Shown piece after piece: positions 46,330-57,870 of a stretch of 64,000 nucleotides of DNA. The notes under the pieces were generated by a model, which saw only the letters and a program-made list of their open reading frames with translations, was not told where the DNA came from and made no database searches. The DNA comes from Tolypocladium sp. Sup5 PDA-1 (Eukaryota > Ascomycota > Sordariomycetes > Hypocreales > Ophiocordycipitaceae). The stretch is taken from assembly GCA_000750105.3 (NCBI GenBank), contig JPHH03000002.1, positions 124,001 through 188,000 of the forward strand, written 5' to 3'. Position numbers and translations under genes: made by a program. Each line of letters begins with the position of its first letter. Positions within the stretch are counted from its first letter, which is position 1.

Positions 46330-48447
46330 ATGGCGAGCAACGACAGCGGCCCGGCCCCTGGCCCCGACCCCAAGTCGTCGAGCGACTACGTCCAGTTCAA
46401 CTGCCTGCCGCCCGGCGGGCCCCTGAATCGATGGTCGACGACGCTGACGCGGGGACACGACTTTCCAGGAGCTCAGGTATGTAGCAGCTATGGCGACCCT
46501 TGACTACATGTAGCATCTGCAGAGTGCTGACCCCCCATGACTGTGAACAAGGCCATGCTCTACGGAGCCGGCGTGCCGAACCGGGAGATGATGAAGAATG
46601 CGCCGCAGGTTGGCATCGCGACGGTCTGGTGGGAGGGCAACCCGTGCAAGTGCGTGTGCCCCTTCTTTACTCCAACCAAGCGCCGAACAAGGTCGTTGCT
46701 AATACGAGTCGACACATACAGTACACATCGTGAGTGAACGAGAGCCAGCAGCTGGGATGAGAAGCTGGGGAGACGTGAGATCTGGAACAAAGACTAAAGG
46801 CGCACTAGTTCTCGAGTTTGGCAAGATCATCAAGGGCGCCGTCGAGAGGCAGGGCATGTTGGGGTGGCAGTTCAACACCGTCGGCGTGTCTGATGCCATC
46901 ACCATGGGCGGCGACGGTCAGCTTCCCCCCTGGTCTCCGTTCTCATAGCGAACCGCCATGACATCTGTTGAGGTCTGACACCGAGGACAGGCATGCGTTT
47001 CTCGCTGCAGACGCGCGAGATCATCGCCGACTCCATCGAGTCCGTCACCTCGGCGCAGCACCACGACGCCAACATCTCCATCCCGGGCTGCGACAAGAAC
47101 ATGCCCGGCGTCGTCATGGCCGCCGCCCGCCACAACCGGCCCTTCATCATGGTCTACGGCGGCACCATCCGCAAGGGCCACTCGGCCCTGCTCGAGCGCA
47201 ACGTCAACGTCAGCACCTGCTACGAGGCCGCCGGCGCCTTCGCCTACGGCAAGCTGCAGGCCAAGACGGACGCCGGGCAGCCCGGCCGCGGGAGCGCCGA
47301 CGTCATGGAGGACATTGAGCGGCACTCGTGCCCCGGCGCGGGCGCGTGCGGCGGCATGTACACGGCCAACACCATGGCGACGGCCATCGAGGCCATGGGG
47401 CTGACGCTGCCCGGCTCGTCGTCGTATCCCGCGCTGTCGCCCGAGAAGGTGCGCGAGTGCGAGCGCGTCGGCGAGGTCATCAAGACGACCATGGAGCGCG
47501 ACATCCGCCCGCGCGACCTGCTCACGCGCGCCGCCTTTGAGAACGCCCTCGTGCTGACCATGATCCTCGGCGGCTCGACCAACGGCGTGCTGCACTTCCT
47601 CGCCATGGCCAACACGGCGGGCGTGCCCCTGACGCTCGACGACGTCGCCCGCGCGAGCGACCGCACGCCCTTCCTCGCCGACCTGGCCCCCAGCGGCAAG
47701 TACCTCATGGAGGACCTGTACCAGGTCGGCGGCACGCCGTCGGTGCTCAAGATGCTCATCGCCAAGGGCCTCATCGACGGCTCCATCCCCACCGTCACGG
47801 GCAAGACGCTCGCCGACAACGTCGCCGACTGGCCGAGCCTCGACCCTGGCCAGAAGATCATCCGCCCGCTCGAGGACCCCATCAAGGCGAGCGGCCACAT
47901 CCGCATCCTGCGCGGCAACATCGCCCCCGGCGGCGCCGTGGCCAAGATCACGGGCAAAGAAGGGCTGTCCTTTACGGGCAAGGCGCGCGTCTTCGACCGC
48001 GAGCGCGACCTCAACGAGGCGCTGGCGCGGGGCGACATCCGCCGCGAGGACGGCAACCTCGTGCTCATCGTGCGGTACGAAGGGCCCAAGGGCGGCCCCG
48101 GCATGCCCGAGCAGCTGCGCGCCTCGGCGGCCATCATGGGCGCCGGCCTGACCAACGTCGCGCTCGTGACCGACGGGCGCTACAGCGGCGCCTCGCACGG
48201 CTTCATCGTCGGCCACGTCGTCCCCGAGGCGGCCGTCGGGGGCCCCGTGGCCCTGGTGCGCGACGGCGACGAGGTTACCATTGATGCCGTCTCGAACCGC
48301 ATCGACGCCGCCGTGTCCGATGCCGAGATGGAGCGCCGCAGGGCCGAGTGGAAGGCGCCCGAGCCGAGGGTCAAGAGGGGCGTGCTGGCCAAGTATGCCA
48401 GGCTGGTGGGCGATGCGAGCCACGGGGCTGTGACGGACGGATGGTGA
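46330..48447 (+). CDS. Dihydroxyacid dehydratase-family Fe-S enzyme (IlvD/Edd), apparently cytosolic
   Basis: Model: exons 46330-46476, 46552-46649, 46722-46729 (8 nt), 46809-46916 and 46991-48447; introns 72-79 nt; 605 aa. The three cluster cysteines of the family are present: NPCN (about 82), GCDKN (about 154) and CPGAGACGGMYTANTM (about 234-249). GLTNVALVTDGRYSGASHG marks the C-terminal active-site loop. The 8-nt exon supplies N-T-H-L of the conserved CNTHLLEF segment. Known members dehydrate 2,3-dihydroxyacids (valine/isoleucine synthesis) or sugar acids. The N-terminus (SNDSGPAPGPDP) is acidic and lacks a mitochondrial presequence, so this is probably a paralogue of mitochondrial Ilv3. 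The substrate is not settled. Exon 5 has extremely GC-rich codons. Confidence 0.88.
46722..46729 (+). other. 8-nt micro-exon of the dehydratase gene
   Basis: tacacatc, flanked by catacag upstream and gtgagtg downstream. Needed to keep frame and to supply the conserved Thr-His after the Cys ligand. Confidence 0.8.
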
Positions 48448-48803
48448 AAGGGGCTGTGTGTGTGTGTTGTTGAGACGAGTGATTCAGGACGGGGGTCTAC
48501 TCGGTAATGAATCAACACCCGAGCCACCACCGCGAACATGACTTCTATTAACGGCAAACGCACTGATGCAAATTGAAACAAAGAGAACAAAGGGTATCGT
48601 AGCCTCCATCGCTGCCACTCCCCCAGTGCTGCTCGTTCTCGATACGTATACACAGGTTCCTGCTCCAGGGATACACTACCACTGCATGTCTGCCTCGTGT
48701 TGCCTCTCATCCCCATGCCGTAGACGAATCAACATCATTCAACAACTCCATTACAGCATCTGTCACTTTGAACTGTTCGGCGGTTTCCAGACTCAAGCCT
48801 GGT
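48448..48803. other. 3' region between dehydratase and MVP1 genes
   Basis: A convergent spacer. A short TG run (48458-48470) follows the dehydratase stop. No gene is seen. Confidence 0.45.
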
Positions 48804-50503
48804 TCAGTCTCCCAGCGGCATGCCCTCCAGCTCGTCGAGCAGGCGCCGCCAGTTGTCTGCCAGCATCTCGGCGTACTTGACCCGCTCGCCCGCCCAGTCC
48901 TGGTTCCATCTGCTGACGTGGTACTGGGTGGTTTGGAATGTAATGAGCTCGTCTCGGAGGCATTCCTTGACGAAGATGGATCGGTTGTGCTGCTGGACGA
49001 TTGATTCCTTGTCCTGTTGATCAATCGGTTAGCATAGATCACATACATGATCCAGGATTCGTTATGCAGCTTGCCTTGATAATAGACTCGGCAACCTTTT
49101 CAATCTCTCCAGGCTTCACCATACCCTCTGGCTTGGATCGCAGGTTTGCCAGCTTGGTCTCGTTGGTCTGTATCCTCCTCTCCAGGTAAGGAATGGTGTC
49201 CTTGTCCAGCCTCTCTCGCCGGTCAAACATCTCCCGCACACTGACCAGCGCGTCTCGTTGACGCTTGAGGTCCTCCAGAACACCTTCGTCCCAGCCACGG
49301 CTCTCATCCTCCATGAGGGTCTGGCATGTCCTAAGGTGCTTGCTCATGGCCACGAGCCCGTCGTTGAGAAGTGGAACCTCGTTGGTATCGGTGGCATAGG
49401 TGTCGGTTGATGTTTCGGTGAGGGAGCTGAGCGACATGGCAATGCGCGCGTGGTCAGCGGCCACGCCTTCGGTTCGCTTTACGAGGCGATCCATGACGTT
49501 GCACACGTTGATGTAGAGCTCGGCAGAGCGGCGAACGCCTGAGCGCGTGCGAGCAAAGAGGTCCTCGAGTGTCGGGGGCAAGGAATCCTCCAGGCCAGGG
49601 GGTAGCGCTCGGTCGGTGAACTCGTCTTGGACGGAGATGGTCGCCTGCTTCCGCCAAACAGCCAGTTCCTGGTCGTCACGTTAGCATGCATGCGATACTT
49701 TCCGAGACGTGCCACCTCATACCGTAGGAACCGTCAAGAACATCACCACGAGCTGCTCTTGGCTCAACATTGGATGCCTGACGAGGGCATTCAAGAATCT
49801 AGCCAGGCCCCGCCGCCGCTTCTCGATGAAAGCCCCATCGTTGGATAGGTGATTCCCGTTCACAGCAACTCGCTTGGGCGGCAGCAGAGGGAGGATCCGG
49901 AAGGGGTACCGCTTCTGCAAGCAGTCTAGCAGCCAGACAAAGTCGCTGTACCGACGGATAACCTTGCTCCCTCGGCGTTGACTGGCGACTTCGTAGTTGT
50001 GGTGCTGGAACATGAACATGCCCTCCTTCCCCGGCATCAACGTGACGACGATGTTCTCCTCCAGGCTGCTTCCCGTGCGACCAATGATATTCCTAACCGT
50101 GGACGTGGGAGGATCGTTTCCGGGTGCTCGGTCGGGGCCGCCATCTCCGCCAAAGGGGCTCGCAGCGGCGTTCTGCGAGCCGTCGTTGAAGCCGGGTGCT
50201 GCGGAAGCGTTGTTCCCCTCAAAGTAGCCCCATCCGCTTGGCCCCGACGCAGAGTTGCTGGCGGGCCTGATTGCCGTCGACGAGCTCGGCGTTCCTGCTG
50301 TTGTGGCATACTGGCTCGCGGTGCGCCCTGCAATTGTGGGTGTCGGAGTCTCGCTGTAGCCATTCTGGCCGCCCGTGGCGTCATGCCCGCCGCTGCCGTT
50401 GGTCTTGAGGTGGTCATGACCCTTGTGAACCTCGGGGGAGTTCCAAGGGTCATCCTCGGGGTCGTCCATGGCCGGCCGGAGGACCTTGGGCTGTGTTTCT
50501 GTA

Positions 50504-50535
<32 letters not shown>

Positions 50536-51421
50536 GGGCTCGGGCTCGGGCTCGGATGGCGTCTGGGGCGGCTTCGCGGCGAGCTCGGCGACGGGCGGCA
50601 GCACGGGCTCGGCGGTGAGGCCGGGGAGCTTGGGCTGGGGGAGGTCTGGGCCAAGGTGAAAGGAATAATTAGCTGCGTTGCCCCCACCAACGTGACAGGG
50701 TCAATTGCATGCGATAACGAGGTGCCAGGTAAACAGCCAATCAATGGGCCAATGCCCACGCTGTAGCTGACTGGGGGAGTTGGGAAGTGGGCAGCAGGTG
50801 AGGTGAATCAGTGATGGCGCGATACCTGGCAGAGCAGCGCAGGCCAAGGCGAATAACGCAGCATCTTGTGCACCGTTTGTGGATCATGCGTGTCAACTTA
50901 CTTGTCCGTCTTTCGTCCACGCCGTCGAGGCTGATGATGTCGCCCTCTTGCGCCAGCCCGATCAATGCCAGCACTACATTGAACTCGCCACGTCCGAGCG
51001 ACACGTCTGAGCCTTGGCCCGGTGCGACCAGGGACATGATGCGTGCTTGGGCGTCGGCTCCCAGGCGTGCATTGGCGAACAGCTTCGCGATGCCGCCGGA
51101 TGTAATTCGTCCGGAGCTCCCGTCCTCGCGTACCACGGCGTCGAACGTCTCGATGTAGCTGTCGGGCGCGTCGGACGCCGGGAGCAGGTTGCGGATCATC
51201 TCCACGCGGCTCTGTTGCTTGCGCGGCGTCGGCATGTCCCAGGGCGAGGACTCGTCGTTGCCTCCGTTTCCATCGTCGAAGAGGCCATTGGACGAAGCCG
51301 TCTGCGAAGCCGGCTCGTCGAAGAGGCCACCGCCGGCTCGAGCTTTGTTCTGGCGGCGCGGAGTCGAAACCATGGCCGGCTCGTTGTCGTTGTCGGTAGG
51401 GGACGTGCCGAAGAGCGACAT
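48804..51421 (-). CDS. MVP1: Sorting nexin Mvp1 (PX-BAR)
   Basis: Model: exons 51421-50902, 50645-49723, 49668-49075 and 49013-48804; introns 256, 54 and 61 nt; 748 aa. The N-terminal part has an EH-like helical segment (about 90-170; GRGEFNVVLALIGLAQEG). A disordered linker with a (Gln-Thr)5 repeat follows. The PX domain (about 370-480) carries the phosphoinositide-binding block RRYSDFVWLLDCL and the PPK loop LLPPKR. The rest is an all-helical BAR domain ending YAEMLADNWRRLLDELEG. This order is that of Mvp1/SNX8, which makes endosomal recycling tubules. The third intron appears to use a GC donor (gcaagc at 49074), since no usable GT keeps the frame. The first intron is longer than usual. Confidence 0.9.
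50505..50534 (-). repeat. Five copies of a 6-bp coding repeat (Gln-Thr)
   Basis: GCGTCT x5 on the plus strand, encoding alternating Thr and Gln in the disordered linker of Mvp1. Confidence 0.8.
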
Positions 51422-52241
51422 GATGGGCCCGTCGGTCTCTTGGCCGAAGGAAGCTCTCCTATATATGCCGGTATGGATGCTCAGGCGGCTGGGTACACGA
51501 TCCGAGGAAGACCCTGTCGTGGCCTGGGGCGGACCTGGAGCTGCTCGTGGTGGGTTGCGAAGGCGAGTCGTCAGAGGATTCGTAATGGCTGGCGCGGGAC
51601 AATAGGGTCAGGCAGCTCGAGGGGCGCTAAGCAAAGCCCCAGACCAGCAGCCTGCGGGGCGAAGAGTAGAGGCTCTGCAAGGAGCTAAACTGGCAAGAAC
51701 AAATGCACAAGTTACGGCTATGCGAGATGGGATGCAAGCAATGCGGACGATCAGCGTAGCGGATGCGATTGGTGAAGTCATCCCCAAGGTCGAGGTGGAG
51801 AAGCTGGCTACTAATAATGGTGGCAGGGCAGGCGGGAGGCGCTAACACCAGCACGCAACGTGCTCCTGCCAGGCAGCTGGTTTTGGTTTGAAGGGTGCCG
51901 TGCCACCAACCAGCCGCGGCTGATAAGCATCTTCTAGAAGCTAAAGACTCTCGTCAACGTCAACTCAGCGTCACTATACCGCTTTGTTTGGAATTCTCTC
52001 GGTTCGATATTATGCTCGTCTTGATATCGAGACAGCGCGAGTGGGACGAAGCAGCGCATATTGCAATGGCAAGTTGGAGCATGTCATCACGAACAGGAGG
52101 ATGCATCCGTTGCTACAATCACAAGCTGTCCCTGCAGTGCAGTAGGTATCGTGTGTAGCAATTGTACAGTAGGTAGTATTCACACATCTCGACATTCGAG
52201 TGCAGTCATGGTAATACACAAGCCTTCCGCGGCTCTCTTCC
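51422..52241. other. Promoter of MVP1 and 3' side of the uL15m gene
   Basis: About 820 bp with no supported gene. AT content rises between 51950 and 52230. Confidence 0.45.
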
Positions 52242-53188
52242 TCACCACAGCGTCTCCTCCGCCTTCTTCTTCTCCGCCTTGACCGCGCTCTTAATCTTGC
52301 GCTCCCCAGGAACCCTAAAGTACAAACTCGGCGACTCGCCCGGCGCGAGCTGGTGGCTCAGATACCCCCTGTGCGCAGGGTCTCGGTAGTACTCGATGTC
52401 CGCTCGGCTGGTCGGGTCCGGCAGCCTGTACCGGAACGGCGCTTTTCTGGCCTCCGCCAGCACCGACTCGACGTGCTCCTTGCCCACGGGGAGCGGCTTG
52501 TCCGTGTTGACCGACTCGCCCGTCAGCAGCCGGCTGATGGCCAGCCTGGTGTAATATCTCGTCACGACCTTTCCGCCTGCGGCCTCGATGGCTGCGATTG
52601 CGCCTGCCGATGCCCTCGAAGCCATGATATTTATGGGTTGTTTGAGGCACTCGGAGCCCCGGGAGAGGATCTTGACGCCGTCCTTGACGCTCCCAACCAG
52701 CTTGCTCTCGATCAGCTCCTTGGGCGTAATCTGCTTCGTCGGGTCGAGCCGTCCTTGGTTGATCCATTCCTGGATCTTGTCGAGGTTCACTTCAGACATC
52801 TTCGCTGCCCGACTGATTTCCAGTTAGCGAACCGATCCCCAATCGTTCTCATCTCGGTGGCTTCTCACTGATTCGTGAACCCCATGCTGCCATGCTTGAC
52901 AATCAACGGCGTCTGGCCACCCTGGAACCACGGGTTTACTTTTCCGTGCTGCTTCTGGCCCTTGTGGCCACGACCGGACGTCTTTCCATGTCCAGATGAA
53001 GGACCCCGGCCGACGCGCTTCTTCATGTGGATTGCCCCTGGGTTGTTGGCGAGGCTGCCCAGGATCGATGCGTGTCGAGTCTGCTGGAGCGTCAGGCCAG
53101 CGAGGCACGCCGTCAGTGAGCCAATGGACGTGCCTGTGGCACCATTGCAGCATAATGATGCGCTGGGCGGTAGTAATCGGGGAGGCAT
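52242..53188 (-). CDS. MRPL10: Mitochondrial large-subunit ribosomal protein uL15m
   Basis: Model: exons 53188-52869 and 52812-52242, with a 56-nt intron (branch gctaac); 296 aa. The first 40 residues are a Ser/Leu/Arg presequence. The L15 signature follows: [21 protein letters not shown] and [11 protein letters not shown]. The second exon carries [37 protein letters not shown] and the mitochondrial C-terminal extension common in fungi. It is a component of the 54S subunit. Joining gives [18 protein letters not shown] in frame, so the internal ATG of exon 2 is not the start. An overlapping frame upstream with a hydrophobic stretch (53113-53457) is rejected as a leader sequence. Confidence 0.9.
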
Positions 53189-54077
53189 GGCGGCGCAATT
53201 GGCGTTGTCGCAAGCGATGGGTTGCTGGTTACTGATTTTTTGGGTAAGCTTTCGTCCTGGACGGGAGATGGATGGCGCGTGTCCCCCACAAAATTCTGCC
53301 TCAGGCCGCTAGGCACACCACTAGCGACTGGACCTCCGACTGACCTCAAGGTCAAGGTGATCAACGTCTCACAATACAGCAGGGCCAAAGCAAAGAGAAC
53401 CATAAACCACGCTTCCAGTAGGGACATTTTGTTTTTGAATCGATATACCGTCCGCAAGATACGCCTTGGTAACTGGTTATGAGTTGAACGATTAATGGCA
53501 ACTCAGACACGTAGACCTCACCGTGACCAACGCCTCAGGATATTGAGGAAGCCTGCAAACCATGTACAGTAATTAAGCCTGTTCGCTAATCCAAAATGTA
53601 CAGAAGCACTGCATCCCATGTCTGACGAATAATAACACCCTGTTCTCGCTTCGGTAGAAACAAATGCAGCTGTCACATCTACCAGTGACACAGGGCAGAC
53701 CTGCCGTCCCCCTGCCCGTAATAACCCTGATGCGTATAACATAACATGTCTCGCGGAGTCCATCCCTATCCTAGATGAGGTGCGCTTCAAGGCCGAGCCA
53801 TCCATAACTGAGACTCCCCGCGTATAAAGCAAAACGCCTTTCCCCTTTCCTTCCAGTGACGTCGCTGCGTATAGATCTCTGTGTGCGTTCTGATGTCGTC
53901 TGCTCACGAACCGATGGTGCGATTCACCCCACCGGCTCTCCATGCTTATCGTTGTTGTCGGCGACCGAGGCAGTACCTTTGGTCACTGCTGTAAAACTCT
54001 GGCGTCTTTGTAATTCATTGGACGATAGCATGGCGCCGCATTGCGAGCGTCCCGTTTCTGCCATGGGCCGGCTCAGC
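53189..54077. other. Promoter of uL15m and 3' side of the mannosyltransferase gene
   Basis: About 890 bp, more AT-rich than average, with no supported gene. A leader-like ATG with a hydrophobic reading at 53415-53430 overlaps the uL15m 5' side and is not annotated. Confidence 0.45.
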
Positions 54078-55823
54078 TTATGGGCTCGCCCAGCCACCCG
54101 CGACATCCACCCACTCGGCCAGACAAGACCCTTCCTTGCCTTCGACGTCGACAATGTCAGTGTCGCATCTGCAGCGACAGCCAACGCCGTTCTCCTTGGG
54201 ATCATCCCAGCTCTCCCAATACTGATCCTCTTCGATGCGTTTCTTCTCGTCGAGGGTCGTCGTCTCCAAGTACGGCTTACGCGGCAGCTGTCGTGCCGGA
54301 GCATTCGCAGGGCAGTGTTGGATGGTAGTGTGCCTGTAGCCAAAATCTCGGAAGTAGTGGACATCGCGGGTAGCCAGGAGGGCACCGGCAGCAAGAGAGT
54401 GGATGGGTGCATCACCCCACTACATAATGTCAGTTCAGGGCATTCCAATGGCGTTGATCCCGACCAAGACTCACTCGTTCCATCCAGAAACCGCCACTGC
54501 GGTCCATCATCTCGAAAAAGTCGTTGTACTCCTTGCTGCGGAACCAGCTGAGGCGTGCGATTTCAAAGTTGGACCAGAAATGACACATGTTGTACTTCTC
54601 GCCCTCCATGGCCTCGGGGTCGATGTCAGGTAGAGCGTTGTTGCCAGGGTCGTTTTGCAGAACCTCCTCGGGAAGATGGGGGTCCTTGCGCTCTTCCTTG
54701 GCGGGCTCTTGGGGCTCGACGAACATTTCCCACAGGCCCTGGGACGTGATGTTGTTGAGTCGCCTATACGCCGAGGCGTACCGGAAGATGTTGGGGACAG
54801 TCTCGCGAAGCTCCTTGACAGCAATAGTAAATCCGTACGTCTTATTCTGCTCGATCATCTTGAGGAACGGGTCGCTACAGAGCTTGTCAGTAGCTGGCTG
54901 ATGGGGGTGATGGGATGCGTAGCAAACTTACTAGGTGATGTCGCAGAAGTAGGTGATCTCTGGCTCCACACGCCAGTACCAGTCGTACTTGAGCAAGAGC
55001 TCATGGTTGTAGAAGAACCTGTGGTGATGTTAGCCAATACCATGATTCTCGCGGTGCAATGACAGCCTCTTACCCAGAGTAGAATCGGCACATGGCGTGA
55101 TAACTTTCCAGTCCACCGTACATGACAGCCGCGTCACCTTGCTTGGCAATGCCCTCCTTCGCGACCTTGGGATCGATCCAGTCGGGATAACCCCACATTT
55201 CAGGTCCGACCTTGCCAAATTCCACGTTTGCGGACGTGTGATTGCGAACAACCTCTTTGAAGTGGTCGTCGAAGTCGCCATCGTTCAAGAAGACGTAGGG
55301 GTAGTGGTACCAGCGGTTGAAGTGACGCTCAACGGACTTGATTGACTGGAGGACACCCTCCAGCTCTTTGTTTCTGGCGAGGACGACGAAGGCAGCATTG
55401 GCCCGCGGTTGGCTGGTGTCAGGCTCGAGGCAGCCGGTCACGAAGACCTTGTCGTGCTTCTCGCTAATCTTCCTGTACACAGAACTGCGTTAGCGACTGC
55501 AAGTGGGCCAGTGAGGAGTGTATTGTCACGAACCGAATGGCTGGCGGCGCGCCAGCGGGCATCAATATCCTGCCCGGGGAGCTTGGATGTCTGACAAACA
55601 GGACCAAGATAAGGATGACGACGAGCAGCGGAAAGACGACGACCACCCCGAGGGGCACGGATACAGTGGAATTCCCGCGTAGCCGCAACGGTCTGCGAAA
55701 GAAGGCCAATCGGGACGCGAAGCCCTTTCGCTTCGGCGACCCTCGCTTCTCGTCGTCGAGAGTCGGCAGCCGCAGCGGTGGGGTCGAAGGGACCATCCTG
55801 GAAGCCCGCCGGAAGAGATCCAT
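54078..55823 (-). CDS. KTR-family alpha-1,2-mannosyltransferase (GT15)
   Basis: Model: exons 55823-55534, 55472-55074, 55018-54932, 54874-54475 and 54419-54078; introns 55-61 nt; 505 aa. It is a type II Golgi protein: a basic cytosolic tail, a membrane anchor at about 55-77 (VPLGVVVVFPLLVVILIL and on), then the GT15 domain. Landmarks are YPYVFLNDGDFDDHF, WYWRVEPEITYFCDI (the manganese/GDP-mannose site region), CHFWSNFEIA and DRSGGFWMERWGDAPIHS. The Cys-rich end CRCRCDTDIVDVEGKEGSC is typical of fungal Ktr4-like members. It extends O- or N-linked mannans with GDP-mannose. ATG 55823 was preferred because the twelve codons upstream begin with TTG. Exact paralogue assignment (Ktr4 against others) is uncertain. 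Confidence 0.92.
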
Positions 55824-56848
55824 GTCGAAGACGCCCTGCCTCGGTGGCAGGAGTGACAAGAGACCTCAGAAGTCGAAAGCGAGCAGTGCAAGAGGTGCAG
55901 TCAATCCGTGGGAGGGGTTGGACGGGACCGAGGCGAGATTATTAGAGTCAGGGGCAAAGGATATTAAAAAAGGCTAGAGCCAGCAGAATCGATGCGCGCG
56001 GAATTCCAAGAACCCAGCACGGCTGGCGTGTCCCGTATCTCTATCGCCTCGGATGCAAAGAGAAGCAGAAAATGGGCTCGAAGCGGACGACGGCGAGTCG
56101 TGGATGAACGAGCGGCAGGGACAACGAATCCCCAGCAGAGGCAGAATTGAGACTCGCTTTCGGTCTAACGCGTCGCAGCGGCCAGCAATCAGGCTAACGG
56201 TCGAACGGACGCGGGCCGCGATGCCACGAAACCGTCAATGGCACGCCAGAGTCGCGAAACCAGATCGTGGGGGCGCGCGGGGGGGGAGGGAGAGGCTCGT
56301 CGTGATGGCAAGGAGAGGTTGAAGGAGCAAGACGCAGGCCAGGCAGCTTCCGACGAGACAGAAGCTGGCGGATCGTTGGTCGCCCTGGTTATTGGACGGG
56401 GGGGAGAGACTCGTGTCGCTGGTCCAGGCCAGGAGCGTCCACTGACCACGTAAGGGAAAGGCGAAAAGGTCGACGGAGACGGATCCACGCGGCGGCGGCC
56501 AATCAAGGACGTGCAATCGCCCGAGACATTTCAAGGCCAGATGCAAGGTTTTGTGCCTATTTTCCTGGTGCAGTCTGCAGCCACCGGTTTGCGCGATGAG
56601 CCACAAGATTCTCGCCGCGGATCATTTATACTTCCTGGGCTCCGGCGCTGCCGCGATAGGTCCGAAGTCGTCCAGGTGCTTGTGATGCCACAGCAGAGCA
56701 CCAATAACTGCGAGACGAGCACAAGGCGACGGCTGCGTTTGGACGCGATTGATTCACCACCCCGTTGCACGCACAGATGGAGCACTCATAACGATACGCA
56801 CGCACCTGGCCAGAGACATTCCAAGGCCCGACTTCACTTCGCGTCGCC
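55824..56848. other. Divergent promoter, mannosyltransferase and DUF4604 genes
   Basis: About 1 kb with no supported gene. The minus strand is purine-poor between 55900 and 56400, fitting a leader for the mannosyltransferase gene. Confidence 0.45.
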
Positions 56849-57355
56849 ATGTCTCAAAAAGTCACCTCCAAGAACCTGTCGTACAGCTCCTCGCTCCCGC
56901 CATTCCTCGCCGCCCTTCGCGCCCAAACGTCAGGAGCCTCGGGCCCTGATCCCCTCGCGGCCGCTCAGCGAAGGTCTGCCAAGAAGCGCTCGAGCAGCGA
57001 GGAGGCAGAGGATGCTCCCCTCGTCGTGGACGAGCACGGCAACACCGTGACCGTGGAAGTCGACAAGGACGGCACCGTCAAGGAAACGGCCGCCAAGGCA
57101 GAGGATGAGGCCGGGTCTCAAGACGCCAAGTCCGAAGACAAGCCCGAGAAAAAGGAAGCGGAAACCAAGTCTGCAATCGGTGGGCGGAAGCGCAAGGTCG
57201 GCAGAGTGATTGGCGACACCGCCGACGATATCGTGCACAAGGACGCGCCGCATTCGGACAAGAAGGACAGCAAGAAACCAGAAGCGCCAGCTGATAAAAA
57301 AGTCAAGAAGAAGGCAAAGAAGATAAAGCTCAGCTTTGACGAGGACGAGGGCTGA
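56849..57355 (+). CDS. DUF4604 nuclear-type small protein
   Basis: Single exon, 168 aa. The start MSQKVTSKNLSYSSSLPPFL is the conserved first block of the DUF4604 family (related to human KIAA1143), followed by RRSAKKRSSSEEAEDAPLVV and DEHGNTVTVEVDKDGTV. The rest is highly charged and disordered, with several Lys-rich clusters (KKVKKKAKKIKLSF) that could act as nuclear signals. The family is widespread in eukaryotes and its function is poorly known. Length and start fit the family. The gene is divergent from the mannosyltransferase and convergent with COX4. Confidence 0.85.
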   Translation: MSQKVTSKNLSYSSSLPPFLAALRAQTSGASGPDPLAAAQRRSAKKRSSSEEAEDAPLVVDEHGNTVTVEVDKDGTVKETAAKAEDEAGSQDAKSEDKPEKKEAETKSAIGGRKRKVGRVIGDTADDIVHKDAPHSDKKDSKKPEAPADKKVKKKAKKIKLSFDEDEG

Positions 57356-57870
57356 GACCTGGGTTTACTTTCTGCGTTTAAGCATTCATCTGCAACCGCA
57401 GTTCGAGTCCCGCTACTTGGGCGGATGCCACAACGTGCAATCAAGGGTAGCCCTACAACGTATGACCCAACGGTACTGGAGCAGCATGAGGCGCTGCGCT
57501 CGAAGATATGCACATCTGGCCTGTAGTCACTCTCAAGGTGGTCGATCGCATCTTGGATGCACCGCTAGGCGTCAGTGTGGCCAGTTGGCAACAGCTCGAC
57601 GCGAACACCACCGCAGCTTCAGCGTCCATCAAGATGGCCGTGATAAGACAACAAAGCGATGGCACAAGGTCCCTGCATATGCCGGGTAGCGACGCAAACA
57701 AGCAAGGCACGGAGGTTCCTCAAAACCTGTAAATTGACAAAGGGAACAATCACCGTAATCTACACAACCGTGCCCCTCTCGGTAGAATAGTTCGCCTCTC
57801 CGTCTATGACTACAGCTTCCCGTCGCGTAATACAAAGAACCCTTCCCCAACCCCACGTGTTTTGTTGCAT
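57356..57870. other. 3' region between DUF4604 and COX4 genes
   Basis: A convergent spacer of 515 bp. Short open frames only; no supported gene. Confidence 0.45.

Noticed and set aside
46330..51421. Possible secondary-metabolite cluster around the dehydratase
   Set aside because: The neighbours are a Myb-like protein and sorting nexin Mvp1; no synthase, P450, transporter or tailoring enzyme is present.
53113..53457. Minus-strand frame with a hydrophobic segment upstream of uL15m
   Set aside because: It overlaps the uL15m start in another frame, and the coding sequence beyond the hydrophobic stretch is unremarkable. It is probably leader sequence.
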